From Mycolicibacter sinensis (lineage in GTDB: Bacteria; Actinomycetota; Actinomycetes; Mycobacteriales; Mycobacteriaceae), in contig NZ_LZJK01000053.1 of the NCBI RefSeq assembly GCF_001667945.1, positions 19,425-83,424 on the forward strand: DNA of 64,000 nt, in the 5' to 3' direction. The stretch's first letter is position 1. Every line of letters starts with the position of its first letter. A program made the position numbers and the translations under genes. Below the pieces are notes generated by a model. That model had not been told where the DNA came from and ran no database searches. It was given only the letters and a program-made list of their open reading frames with translations. Below are positions 18,784 to 27,664 of the stretch, piece after piece.

Positions 18784-19641
18784 ATGACTGTCTCTCCGTA
18801 TGTCCCGGCGATCGCGCGTCCGCTGCTGCGCGCCTACCGGATGGCATCCGGCCCCACCATCCGGCTGGGCCACATGCTGGTTTTCTTCGGCCGCGCCGCG
18901 GCCGGTGTCCCGACTGTGCTGCGGCACTATCGCAAGGAGTTCCTGCGGCTGCTCTCCGATATCGCCTGGGGCAACGGCTCCATCGTGGTCGGCGGGGGCA
19001 CCGCCGGGGTGGCCGTGGTGCTCGGCTTCACCGCCGGCGCGCTGGTGGCGATCGAGGGCTATAACTTCTTGAATCTGCTCGGCCTGGGACCGGCGACGGG
19101 GATCATCTCCTCGTTGGTCAACACCCGCGAGCTGGCGCCGATCATGGCGTCGCTGGCGTTTGCCATGCAGGCCGGCTGCCGGTTCACTGCGCAGCTCGGC
19201 GCGATGCGGATCGCCGAGGAGATCGACGCGCTGGATTCGATCGCGATCCGCCCGATCCCGTTCCTGGTCACCACCCGGCTGCTGGCCGCGACCATCGCGG
19301 TGATCCCGCTGTATGTGGCCTGCCTGGCGATCACCTACCTGACCTGTCAGGTGGTCACCGGCATCATCGGCGGCGGGTCCATCGGCCCGTACCTGCACTA
19401 CTTCACGATGATGCTGAGCGGCAAGGACATCGTCTACTCGGTGCTCAAGTGTGTGGTGTTCGTGTGGCTGGCCTCCACCGTGCAGTGTTACTACGGCTTC
19501 TACGCCTCCGGCGGGCCGGAAGGTGTCGGGGTGGCCGCCGGCCGCGCCATGCGGGCCTCCATCACGATCGTGATCATGGTCAACATGCTGCTGACCATGG
19601 CGTTGTGGAGCATCGACGCCGGCGCAAGGTTCGGTGGCTGA
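18784..19641 (+). CDS. YrbE/MlaE-family permease B of the second mce operon
   Basis: A 285-aa partner permease, starting three bases after the YrbE-A stop. It has an amphipathic N-terminal region and about five membrane segments. The family core GAMRIAEEIDALDSIAIRPIPFLVTTR lies near residues 140-165, and CYYGFYASGGPEGVG near the C-terminus is the common YrbE-B signature. It would form a heterodimer with permease A. Its TGA overlaps the ATG of the MceA gene (TGATG), implying coupled translation. It differs from YrbE1B across most of the sequence, so it is not a recent duplicate of mce1. Confidence 0.9.
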   Translation: MTVSPYVPAIARPLLRAYRMASGPTIRLGHMLVFFGRAAAGVPTVLRHYRKEFLRLLSDIAWGNGSIVVGGGTAGVAVVLGFTAGALVAIEGYNFLNLLGLGPATGIISSLVNTRELAPIMASLAFAMQAGCRFTAQLGAMRIAEEIDALDSIAIRPIPFLVTTRLLAATIAVIPLYVACLAITYLTCQVVTGIIGGGSIGPYLHYFTMMLSGKDIVYSVLKCVVFVWLASTVQCYYGFYASGGPEGVGVAAGRAMRASITIVIMVNMLLTMALWSIDAGARFGG

Positions 19642-21221
19642 TGGGCAACTCCCTCGACACCGACGGGCGCGGGCCCTCCGAACGCCAACTGCTGGGCGCC
19701 GGGGTCGCGGTCCTCGTCGTGATCGCGCTGGCCACCGCGGGCCTGCTGGCCAAGTCCACCGGCATGCTCAACAACTACGTGCGGGTGGTGGCCGACCTGA
19801 TCAACGTCGGCGACGGGCTGCCCGCCCAGTCCGACGTCAAGTATCACGGCCTGCTGGTGGGCAGCGTCACCGACGTGATCCCGGCGGCCTACGGCCAACC
19901 CAACTATGTGCACATCAACCTCAAACCCGGCTACGCCAAGGACATCCCGGCCTCGGTGACCGCCCGGGTGGTGCCGTCGAACGTCTTCGCGGTGTCGTCC
20001 ATTCAGCTGGTCGACTCCGACGCCGCCGGCGGGTCGATGATTCGCGACGGCACGCACATCCCCGAGAACGGTGACCTGTCGACGGTGATCTTCCAGACCA
20101 CCATCTCCAAACTCCGCGACATCCTGGCCGCCACCGGCCGCGGCCGCGAGGACCACAGCCTGGGCATCCTGGCCGCCGTCGGCGCAGCCACCGACAACCG
20201 GCGCGTCAAGCTGCTGGGCGCCGGGGCGAACCTGTCGCGGCTGCTGGATCAGCTCAACGGCATCGTCGCCACCGAGCCCGGCCCGTCGACGGTCTCGGCG
20301 CTGCTCGACGCCACCCGCGGCCTGCAAGCAAGCGCCCCCGACCTGGTCGACGCCCTGCACCAGGCCGTGGAGCCGATGCGAGCGTTCGCCGAAAAGCGCG
20401 CCGAGCTGGCCTCGTTGGTCGCCGGCAGCCAGCACACCGTCGGCGTCACCCGCGAAGCCCTCGACAACCACACCGATCAGCTGATCCAGATCACCCATGA
20501 CCTCACGCCCGTCATCGGCGTGCTGGCCAACAACGCCGACAAGTTTGTTCCGATCTTCACCCGGGTCAACCGGCTCTCCGACAAGTTCTTCGACCAGCTC
20601 TACGATCCCAAGTTGGTCACCAGGAACATGCGCGCCAACCTGTCCTTCACCCCGATGCACACCTACACCCGAGCGGACTGCCCGCAGTACGGCGACGTGA
20701 AGGGCCCGAGCTGCTTCACCGCGCCGATGATCTCGGTGCGCCCCGAGCTGCCCGAGAACATGCTGCCGCAGAACTACAACTTCCCCGCCGGCCTGGAGCC
20801 ACCGGCGGGCACCGAGATCGGCCCCGACGGGAAGCTGCGCGCCGTCGGGCCGCCGCTGGTCGACCCCAACCGCAGCCTCGAGGACACCAACCCTCCGCTG
20901 CCGTGGTGGACCGGGCCCTTCCCGCGGGTGCCCAGCACCGCCGACCCGCTCGACCCTGCTCCCCCGCCCCCGCCGAGCCCGATCATCCCGGTCCAGCCGC
21001 ACGCCCCGGAGTGGCAGCCGGCGGCGCCGGCGTCCTTCGGCGGCAATGTGGGGCCGGTCGGCAGTCAGACCGAACGCAACCAGCTCGGTCTGATCACCGG
21101 GCTTGTCACCGGTCAGAGCGAGCCGGCCTCGGTGGCCACCCAGCTGCTGCTCGGTCCGGTCGCGCGCGGCTCGGCGGTCTCGTTCGTCCCGGCACCGGCG
21201 AAAGGCGGTGGCCACAAGTGA
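19641..21221 (+). CDS. Mce-family protein A of the second mce operon
   Basis: A 526-aa exported lipid-binding subunit. One N-terminal membrane anchor (about residues 20-40) is followed by an MCE/MlaD beta-barrel domain (LINVGDGLPAQSDVKYHGLLVGSVTDV), a long helical region thought to build the periplasmic tunnel, and a Pro/Gly-rich C-terminal tail with a PPPPPSP run. The Cys pair in RADCPQYGDVKGPSCF could be disulphide-bonded. Mce proteins form a hexameric shuttle with one copy of each of A-F. Start ATG 19641 overlaps the permease stop. Substrate cannot be read from sequence. Confidence 0.9.
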   Translation: MGNSLDTDGRGPSERQLLGAGVAVLVVIALATAGLLAKSTGMLNNYVRVVADLINVGDGLPAQSDVKYHGLLVGSVTDVIPAAYGQPNYVHINLKPGYAKDIPASVTARVVPSNVFAVSSIQLVDSDAAGGSMIRDGTHIPENGDLSTVIFQTTISKLRDILAATGRGREDHSLGILAAVGAATDNRRVKLLGAGANLSRLLDQLNGIVATEPGPSTVSALLDATRGLQASAPDLVDALHQAVEPMRAFAEKRAELASLVAGSQHTVGVTREALDNHTDQLIQITHDLTPVIGVLANNADKFVPIFTRVNRLSDKFFDQLYDPKLVTRNMRANLSFTPMHTYTRADCPQYGDVKGPSCFTAPMISVRPELPENMLPQNYNFPAGLEPPAGTEIGPDGKLRAVGPPLVDPNRSLEDTNPPLPWWTGPFPRVPSTADPLDPAPPPPPSPIIPVQPHAPEWQPAAPASFGGNVGPVGSQTERNQLGLITGLVTGQSEPASVATQLLLGPVARGSAVSFVPAPAKGGGHK

Positions 21222-22309
21222 GATTCCGGGGCCCCTTGGTCGGGCTGTCCCTGTTCATGGTCATCTCGATGGTGTTGACCTGGCTGGTGTATGCCACGCT
21301 GCGCCGTGACGTGGCCGGCGCGACGACGCCCTACGCGGCGGTGTTCACCGACGTCTACGGGCTGCGCGAGGGCGACGACGTCCGGATGGCCGGGGTCCGG
21401 GTGGGCCGGGTCGAGAAGGTCGAACTGGACGGGAAGCTGGCGAAGGTCTCGTTCATCGTCCAAAGCGACCAGAAGCTGTACGGCAACACCGTCGCGTCGG
21501 TGACGTATCAGAACATCATCGGGCAGCGCTACCTCGGGCTGTCGCTGGGCGAAGCCGGTGGCCCCGCCGGCCAGGAGACGGTACTGCCCCCCGGCAGCGT
21601 GCTCGGCGTCGAACGCACCGAACCGTCCTTCGACGTCGGCGCCCTGCTCAACGGCTTCAAACCGCTGATGTCGCTGCTGAACCCCAAACAGGCCGACGAT
21701 CTGACCCGGGGTGTGCTGCAGTCCCTGCAGGGGGACCGGGCGTCGATCACGGCACTGGTCGATCAGTCGTCGACGCTGACCGCAACGCTGGCCGGACGCG
21801 ACGAGGTGCTCGGGGGTCTCATCACCAGCCTCAACAAGCTGACCGGCACCATCGCCGAGCAGAACGATCAGCTCGACCATGCGCTGACCCAGGCGCGCAC
21901 GGCGGTCGCCGACCTCGACGCGCGCCGCCCGGCGCTGCAGTCCTCGGTCGGCTCCCTGGCCCAGGTCACCCGGCAGCTCTCGACGATCGCCGACGAGGTA
22001 TTCGGATCGCTGGAGGAGATGATCAACCGGGAGCCCGGGTTCACCAAGCACATGGCCGGGATCGAGCCGCAGCTGGCGTTCACCGGCGCCAACCTGCCCC
22101 TGGTGCTCAAGGGCCTGGGCCGGGCGTTCGGAGACGGCGCCTACGGCAACGCCTACCTGTGCGATCTGAATGCGACCGGCTTCTTCCCCGGCTTCAACGA
22201 CATCACCACGATCATCGTCAACGCGGCCACCCCGGGCAATGCCCGCCCGATAACCCGGGAGAACCTGGCGTGGCACACGCCGAGATGCAGGAACACCGCC
22301 GATGGGTAG
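21218..22309 (+). CDS. Mce-family protein B of the second mce operon
   Basis: A 363-aa subunit starting at GTG 21218, four bases inside the MceA stop (GTGA junction). It has a short cytoplasmic segment, one membrane helix (LVGLSLFMVISMVLTWLVYA) and an MCE domain with the typical VYGLREGDDVRMAGVRVGRVEKV motif near residues 45-67. An extended helical region (residues about 150-290) follows. The C-terminal part contains YLCDLNATG, the single-Cys motif common in MceB proteins. It forms part of the hexameric lipid tunnel. Confidence 0.9.
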   Translation: MRFRGPLVGLSLFMVISMVLTWLVYATLRRDVAGATTPYAAVFTDVYGLREGDDVRMAGVRVGRVEKVELDGKLAKVSFIVQSDQKLYGNTVASVTYQNIIGQRYLGLSLGEAGGPAGQETVLPPGSVLGVERTEPSFDVGALLNGFKPLMSLLNPKQADDLTRGVLQSLQGDRASITALVDQSSTLTATLAGRDEVLGGLITSLNKLTGTIAEQNDQLDHALTQARTAVADLDARRPALQSSVGSLAQVTRQLSTIADEVFGSLEEMINREPGFTKHMAGIEPQLAFTGANLPLVLKGLGRAFGDGAYGNAYLCDLNATGFFPGFNDITTIIVNAATPGNARPITRENLAWHTPRCRNTADG

Positions 22310-23351
22310 CGCCTTGAAGTTCGTCCGTCACTGGCGCACGCGGCCGCTGGAGTCCTACAACACCACCTGGCTGGGGTTCGGGGCGCTGGTCGTGGTGGCC
22401 GTCGTCGTGGCCGCGGCACTGTTGGTCAAGGTGCTCGGCTTCGGCTACACGCGCTACACCGCGGAGTTCGCCCAGGCCGCCGCACTGGCCCCCGGCAACC
22501 CGATCGTGGTCGCGGGCATCGAGGTGGGCCGAGTATCGAGCATGCGGCTGGCCGGTGACCATGTCGAAGCCGGCCTGACGGTGCGCAATGACATCCCGCT
22601 GGGCAAGGACACCCGGGCGACGATCCAGGTGATGACCATTCTGGGCTCGCGCTATCTGCGGTTGGAGCCCGACGGCCCCGGCTCGCTGCCGGGCAAACGG
22701 ATCACCCTCGCCCACACCGAGGTGCCCTACTCCCTGGAGTCGCTGCTGGAGGACGCCACCACCACGTTCGACCAGGTCGACTCCGACCAGTTCGGGCAGT
22801 CCCTAGCCGTACTCGGCCAACAATTGAGCGGGCTCCCGCCGGTGATTCCGCAAGCGATGGCCAATCTGCACGCGCTGTCCAAGATCACCGCCGACCGGCG
22901 CGATCAGCTCGGCACCCTGCTCGCCAGCACCCAGCGGGTGGCCACCACCCTGCGCAACCAGCAGACCAGCCTGGGAAACCTCGTCGACCAGGGCCAGGAT
23001 TTCATCGGGGAACTGGTGGCGCGGCAGAACACCTTCCACGCCATGCTGGCTGCGCTGACCAATCTGACCGGCAACCTGAACAACGTCGTGGTCAACGACC
23101 GGGTGATGCTCGACGACATGCTGGTCAACCTGCGTTCGCTGTCGGACATGCTCGGCCAGCATGACGATCTGCTGCGCAGCCTGATCCAGTCCGCGCCGCC
23201 GCCCCTGCGGGGCCTGACCAACGCCACCGGCTACGGCCCCGGTATCGAGTTCTTCGCCGGCAACGGCATCGCGATCGACTCGTGGATGTGCGCGATCAGC
23301 GGCCGCGCCAAGCAGTTCGGCATGATCGAGTACTTCAAGGACTGCAAATGA
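22302..23351 (+). CDS. Mce-family protein C of the second mce operon
   Basis: A 349-aa subunit whose ATG overlaps the MceB end by eight bases. A hydrophobic anchor at about residues 25-45 leads into an MCE domain (ALAPGNPIVVAGIEVGRVSSM, SRYLRLEPDGPG), then a helical region with NQQTSLGNLVDQG. Unlike Mce1C in this window (532 aa), it has no long proline-rich C-terminal tail; it ends with WMCAISGRAKQFG, carrying one cysteine. The short tail is a structural difference between the two Mce systems. Confidence 0.88.
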   Translation: MGSALKFVRHWRTRPLESYNTTWLGFGALVVVAVVVAAALLVKVLGFGYTRYTAEFAQAAALAPGNPIVVAGIEVGRVSSMRLAGDHVEAGLTVRNDIPLGKDTRATIQVMTILGSRYLRLEPDGPGSLPGKRITLAHTEVPYSLESLLEDATTTFDQVDSDQFGQSLAVLGQQLSGLPPVIPQAMANLHALSKITADRRDQLGTLLASTQRVATTLRNQQTSLGNLVDQGQDFIGELVARQNTFHAMLAALTNLTGNLNNVVVNDRVMLDDMLVNLRSLSDMLGQHDDLLRSLIQSAPPPLRGLTNATGYGPGIEFFAGNGIAIDSWMCAISGRAKQFGMIEYFKDCK

Positions 23352-24529
23352 GCGCGGCACCGGCCGTCCTCGCCGACGAGCCGATAGAAGAACCGGGCAA
23401 CGGTAACGGCGACGCCGGCACCGGCCGGCGCCGCGTCCGGGCGATGCTCGCCGCCCTGATCGCCGGGGCTCTGATCGTCGCCGCCGCCGCGGCCTACTAC
23501 CTGAGCCCGTTCGGCGGGCACATCACGGTCACGGCCCAATTCGACAGCGCCGCAGGGCTATACGAGGGCAACGTGGTGGCGGTGCTCGGGATGCCGGTGG
23601 GCAAGGTCAAGAAGGTCACCCCGAAGGGGGGATACGTCGAGGCCGAGTTCACCGTCGACCGCGATGTGAAGATCCCCGCCGACGTGCACGCCGTGACCAT
23701 CAACACCTCGATCCTCACCGCGCGGCAGATCGAGCTGACCCCGGCGTATGCGGGCGGCCCGGTGCTGGCCGACCGCACCACCATCGGGCTGAACCGCACC
23801 CGGACACCGGTGGCATTCGATCGCGTGCTGGACATGCTCGACAAGGTCTCCAAATCGCTCGGCGGCGACGGCAAAGGCAATGGCCCGGTAGCCGATGTGA
23901 TCAACGCCGGCGCCGATATCGCCGACGGCAACGGCGAAAAGATCAAATCCGCGCTGAGCGAGTTGTCGCGAGCCCTACAACTGAGCTCCGACCGCGGCGA
24001 GGCGACCGGTGATCAGTTGACCACGATCATCACCAACCTCAGCTCGCTGATGGACGCGGCGGCTCGCAATGACGCGAAGTTGCGCCAATTCGGTTCCACC
24101 ACACGCCAGTTGAGTCAGATGCTGGCCAACGAGGATTTCGGGACCGGGCGTACCGGCCGCAAGTTCAACGAGATCGTCACCCAGGCGACGACGCTGCTGC
24201 AGGCCAATCGCGACCACCTCAAGCATGCCGTCCTCAACGGCGACACCGCGGTGACCACCCTGGTGGAGAAGCAGCGCGACCTGGCCGAGCTCATCAACCT
24301 GCTGCCGCTGACCTTGGAGAACATCTACAACGCCGTCGACACCAACAACGGAGCGGTCCGCCTGCACGCCCTGGCCGACAAGATTCTCGTCGACAGCCAA
24401 AGCACCAAGGAGCTGTGCAACATGATGCACCTCCGTCAACTGGGTTGCGGAACCGGGACTTTGGCCGACTACGGGCCGGACTTCGGCCTCACCTACGTCC
24501 TCGACGGCCTTTCGATGATGGGGCAGTAG
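23348..24529 (+). CDS. Mce-family protein D of the second mce operon
   Basis: A 393-aa subunit starting at ATG 23348 in an ATGA junction with MceC. It has a 35-residue acidic/glycine-rich cytoplasmic leader, one membrane helix (about 37-55) and an MCE domain (GLYEGNVVAVLGMPVGKVKKV; ILTARQIELTPAYAGGPVLAD) that shares the GGPVLAD motif with Mce1D. A long helical domain ends in a Cys-bearing KELCNMMHLRQLGCGTG. It lacks the proline-rich tail present in Mce1D, so it is about 130 residues shorter. It is part of the A-F hexamer. Confidence 0.88.
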   Translation: MSAAPAVLADEPIEEPGNGNGDAGTGRRRVRAMLAALIAGALIVAAAAAYYLSPFGGHITVTAQFDSAAGLYEGNVVAVLGMPVGKVKKVTPKGGYVEAEFTVDRDVKIPADVHAVTINTSILTARQIELTPAYAGGPVLADRTTIGLNRTRTPVAFDRVLDMLDKVSKSLGGDGKGNGPVADVINAGADIADGNGEKIKSALSELSRALQLSSDRGEATGDQLTTIITNLSSLMDAAARNDAKLRQFGSTTRQLSQMLANEDFGTGRTGRKFNEIVTQATTLLQANRDHLKHAVLNGDTAVTTLVEKQRDLAELINLLPLTLENIYNAVDTNNGAVRLHALADKILVDSQSTKELCNMMHLRQLGCGTGTLADYGPDFGLTYVLDGLSMMGQ

Positions 24530-24531
24530 AC

Positions 24532-25779
24532 GTGAGACTACGACGCAGACGGGGACCCAAGGCAGCGATGGCACTGCTGTGCAGCGCGGTCATCGCCTCG
24601 TCGGCGGCGGGTTGCGGCACCAGTGGCCTGAACAGCCTGCCGCTGCCGGCGCCGGGCATCGGCAGCGGGGGCTACCTGATCACCGCGGTGTTCGCCAACG
24701 CGCTGAACCTGCCCGGGCACGCCAAGGTCAAGCTCTCCGGTGCCGACATCGGCCAGATGGAGTCGATGGCGGCCCGCAACTACACCGCGGTCACCACGCT
24801 GCGCATCATTGACGGTGCCCGGATTCCGGTGGGCAGCACCGCGGAATTGCGTTCGGCGACACCGCTGGGTGATGTGTTCGTGGCGATCAAGCCGCCGGTG
24901 CCCCTCGACCCGTCGGCGCCGCTGCTGAAAAACGGCGACACCATCGGGCTGGAGTCCACCGCGTCGGCGGCCACCGTGGAGTCGGTGCTGAGCTCGGCGG
25001 CGCTGCTGGTGAACGGCGGCGCGGTGCAGAACTTCACCAATATCGTCAACGGAGCCGGGAAGGCGACCGGCGACCAGGGCAAGGCGTTCGGAAAACTGAT
25101 CAACCAGTCCAATGAACTGCTGACGAAACTCAACGCCCGCTCCGGCGAGATCGAGACGGCGCTGCGCGAGACCAGCAGACTCGCCGACCAGCTCGATGCG
25201 CGCAGCGCCGCGCTCACCGACGTCCTCAACGCCGCGGGTCCGGCGACCGACACCCTGGTGGACAACACCAGCCAGCTCGCCGACCTGGTCGAGCAACTGG
25301 GCGCGACCAGCCGGCAGCTGGCCCGGTTCCCCTCGATCGCCGGGACCGACGACTCCGGGCACAGTTTCATCAAGGACGCCAACACGGTCGCCGGCGCGTG
25401 GAACGACGTGGCCACCGATCCCGACACCAGCCTGTACGCCCTGAACCGGCTGGTCGCACCGATCGTCAAAATGACGGTCGGCTCGGGTGTTTCGGTGCAC
25501 GCCAGCATCGACCGCCTGGTGTGGGGTTCGATGCCCGATGCCGGGTTCAAGGGCGACCCGGCGTTTCACGGCCCGAAGCGCTACGACTGGGCCAAGATGG
25601 CCGGCTCGATCAAGTACGCGCTGTGGCGGCTGCAAGAACGCGTGGTGGGGCGTGGCCCGGACTCCGACATGGGGCAGGCGCCGTGGACGGCGGTCGGTCC
25701 GCCGATACCCCCGACCCCGGCGGAAGCCGAGTTGGCCGGTGCCGAACCCGGACCGCCGACACCGGGGCCGACACCATGA
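24532..25779 (+). CDS. Mce-family lipoprotein E of the second mce operon
   Basis: A 415-aa lipoprotein subunit. GTG 24532 starts two bases after the MceD stop. The leader has Arg-rich (RLRRRRG) then hydrophobic residues and a lipobox-like AAGC, with Cys28 as the lipidated residue. The MCE domain follows (NLPGHAKVKLSGADIGQMESM), then a helical region. MceE proteins are the one lipidated member of each hexamer (LprK/LprL/LprM/LprN in M. tuberculosis). The C-terminal tail after WAKMAGSIKYALWRLQERV is Pro/Gly-rich. Coordinates end in an ATGA overlap with MceF. Confidence 0.88.
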   Translation: MRLRRRRGPKAAMALLCSAVIASSAAGCGTSGLNSLPLPAPGIGSGGYLITAVFANALNLPGHAKVKLSGADIGQMESMAARNYTAVTTLRIIDGARIPVGSTAELRSATPLGDVFVAIKPPVPLDPSAPLLKNGDTIGLESTASAATVESVLSSAALLVNGGAVQNFTNIVNGAGKATGDQGKAFGKLINQSNELLTKLNARSGEIETALRETSRLADQLDARSAALTDVLNAAGPATDTLVDNTSQLADLVEQLGATSRQLARFPSIAGTDDSGHSFIKDANTVAGAWNDVATDPDTSLYALNRLVAPIVKMTVGSGVSVHASIDRLVWGSMPDAGFKGDPAFHGPKRYDWAKMAGSIKYALWRLQERVVGRGPDSDMGQAPWTAVGPPIPPTPAEAELAGAEPGPPTPGPTP

Positions 25780-27026
25780 TCGAGGCACTCAGCCGGCGCC
25801 TGGTGGCCCTGGTCCGCGCCGGCTACCGGCGCAAGAACCTGCTGTCCGGGCTCGCATTGGCGATGACACTGGTAGTGGCGACCGCTTACCTGCTCGTCGG
25901 GGCACTGCAGGTGAATCCGGCGCGCTCGACCTACCAGATCACGATCGCGCTGCCGGATTCCGGCGGGTTGCTGGCCAACCAGGACGTGTCGGTGCGCGGG
26001 GTACCGGTGGGCCGGATCGAATCGTTGCGGGTCACGCCGAACGGGGTCGACGCGGTCGCCAACATCTCCTCGACGGTCAAGATCCCGGCGGCCAGCACGG
26101 TGCGGGTCTCCGGTCTGTCGGCCGCCGGCGAGCAGTACATCGACTTCGAGCCGCCATCGAACACCGGCCCGTTCCTGTCCGGCGGCAGCGTGGTCGCCCG
26201 CGATCAGGCGACCACGCCGATCCCGATCTCGCAGCTGCTGGCCGACGCCGACGGCATGCTGGCCCAGACCGACCCGCGCAAGCTCGATCTGATCAAGAAG
26301 GAACTCAGCCTCTCCGAGGACGGCCCGCGCAAGCTCACCGACATCGTCGACGGCGGTACCTTCCTGCTGTCCACCCTGGATTCGGTTCTGCCGCAGACGG
26401 TGAGCCTGTTGAAGACCAGCCGGGTAGTGCTGACCATGCTCAGCGACGTCAACAACGGTCTGGCCGCGACGTCGGACAACATCGACAAGGTGCTCAAAGG
26501 CGTCAACCCGATGATCGGCGGCTACCGGCAACTGGTCGATCAGTCACCGGCGATGCTGTCGTCGGTCGACGGCCTCTTCGACGACAACTCCGACACCATG
26601 GTCGGGCTGCTGGGCAACCTGGTCACCACGGCGCAGCTGCTCTATGTGCGGACACCGGCGCTCAACGCGCTGTTCCCCAACTACCGGGGTTCGACGGTGG
26701 AGGCGCTCAGCTCGGCCATCCACGAGGACGGGATGTGGGCGACCGTCGACATCTACCCGCGCTACACCTGCGACTACGGGACGCCGCGGCGCAACCCGTC
26801 GGCAGCGGACTTCCCCGAACCGTTCCTGTACGGCTACTGCCGCGACACCGACCAGTCGGTGCTGGTGCGCGGCGCTCACAATGCGCCACGCCCACCGGGC
26901 GACGACACCGCGGGTCCGCCGCCCGGAGCCGACCTGGCCGCGACCACCGATCCAACCCCCAAGGGCCGCTACACGATTCCGCTCGAGTACGGCGGGCCGC
27001 CGCTGTTGATCGATCCGCCACGCTGA
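25776..27026 (+). CDS. Mce-family protein F of the second mce operon
   Basis: A 416-aa subunit beginning at ATG 25776 (ATGA junction with MceE). It has a membrane helix at about residues 22-42 and an MCE domain (LLANQDVSVRGVPVGRIESL; SAAGEQYIDFEPPS), in which the AxGEQYxxFEP segment is typical of MceF. A helical region follows, then a C-terminal domain with paired cysteines (YTCDYGTPRRN, YGYCRDTDQ) resembling the late region of several MceF proteins. It is followed after 19 bp by the Mce-associated gene, with AAGGAGA between them, so the operon continues. Confidence 0.88.
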   Translation: MIEALSRRLVALVRAGYRRKNLLSGLALAMTLVVATAYLLVGALQVNPARSTYQITIALPDSGGLLANQDVSVRGVPVGRIESLRVTPNGVDAVANISSTVKIPAASTVRVSGLSAAGEQYIDFEPPSNTGPFLSGGSVVARDQATTPIPISQLLADADGMLAQTDPRKLDLIKKELSLSEDGPRKLTDIVDGGTFLLSTLDSVLPQTVSLLKTSRVVLTMLSDVNNGLAATSDNIDKVLKGVNPMIGGYRQLVDQSPAMLSSVDGLFDDNSDTMVGLLGNLVTTAQLLYVRTPALNALFPNYRGSTVEALSSAIHEDGMWATVDIYPRYTCDYGTPRRNPSAADFPEPFLYGYCRDTDQSVLVRGAHNAPRPPGDDTAGPPPGADLAATTDPTPKGRYTIPLEYGGPPLLIDPPR

Positions 27027-27045
27027 TGTTCAAGGAGACGCCGCG

Positions 27046-27654
27046 GTGAGCACCGCCAAGAAGCCGGACAGCACCCAAGACGTGGAATCGACCGCGCAGG
27101 AGCCGGAGTCGACCGCCGTCGAACAGGCCGCCGACGCCGCCGCGGCGCCGGTCGCTGCGGCGCCGCCCCCGCGGAAACCGCGGGCGGCACTGGCGACCTG
27201 GGGTATGGCCGCCGCCTACCTGGTGGTGTTCGGCCTCGCCGGCGGGCTGGGCTGGCAGCTGTGGCAACAGCATCGGGTTTCCGCCGCTGCGGCGGCCGGG
27301 CAACGGGCCGCGGAGGACTACGCCCAGGTGTTGACCAGCATCGACTCCGACCGAGTAGACGACGATTTTGCCGCGGTGCTCAACGGTGCGACCGGGGATT
27401 TCAAGGACACCTACACCAAGGCCAGCGTGCAGCTGCGCCAACTGCTGATCGACAACAAGGCGTCAGCGCAAGGCAAGGTGGTGGACTCGGCGGTGCAGAG
27501 CGGATCCACCGACAAGGTGGTGGTGTTGCTGATGGTCGATCAGACGGTCACCAACACCACCCGCCCCGACCCGCGGGTGGACCGTAGCCGGATGAAGATG
27601 ACGATGCAGAAGGTCGACGGCCGGTGGCTGGCGAGCAAGGTCGAATTGCCGTAG
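27046..27654 (+). CDS. Mce-associated membrane protein of the second mce operon
   Basis: A 202-aa protein with an acidic/Pro-rich cytoplasmic N-terminus (about 45 residues), one membrane helix (about 50-70) and an NTF2-like Mce-associated domain. Key segments are VLNGATGDFKDTY, QLRQLLIDNKAS and the closing VDRSRMKMTMQKVDGRWLAS. Mce-associated proteins (such as OmamA in M. smegmatis) stabilise Mce transporters. Start GTG 27046 has AAGGAGA nine bases upstream. It is the closest relative in this window of the interrupted gene at 16324-16911, so the two paralogues bracket this operon. Confidence 0.9.
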   Translation: MSTAKKPDSTQDVESTAQEPESTAVEQAADAAAAPVAAAPPPRKPRAALATWGMAAAYLVVFGLAGGLGWQLWQQHRVSAAAAAGQRAAEDYAQVLTSIDSDRVDDDFAAVLNGATGDFKDTYTKASVQLRQLLIDNKASAQGKVVDSAVQSGSTDKVVVLLMVDQTVTNTTRPDPRVDRSRMKMTMQKVDGRWLASKVELP

Positions 27655-27664
27655 GAGGCAGGCT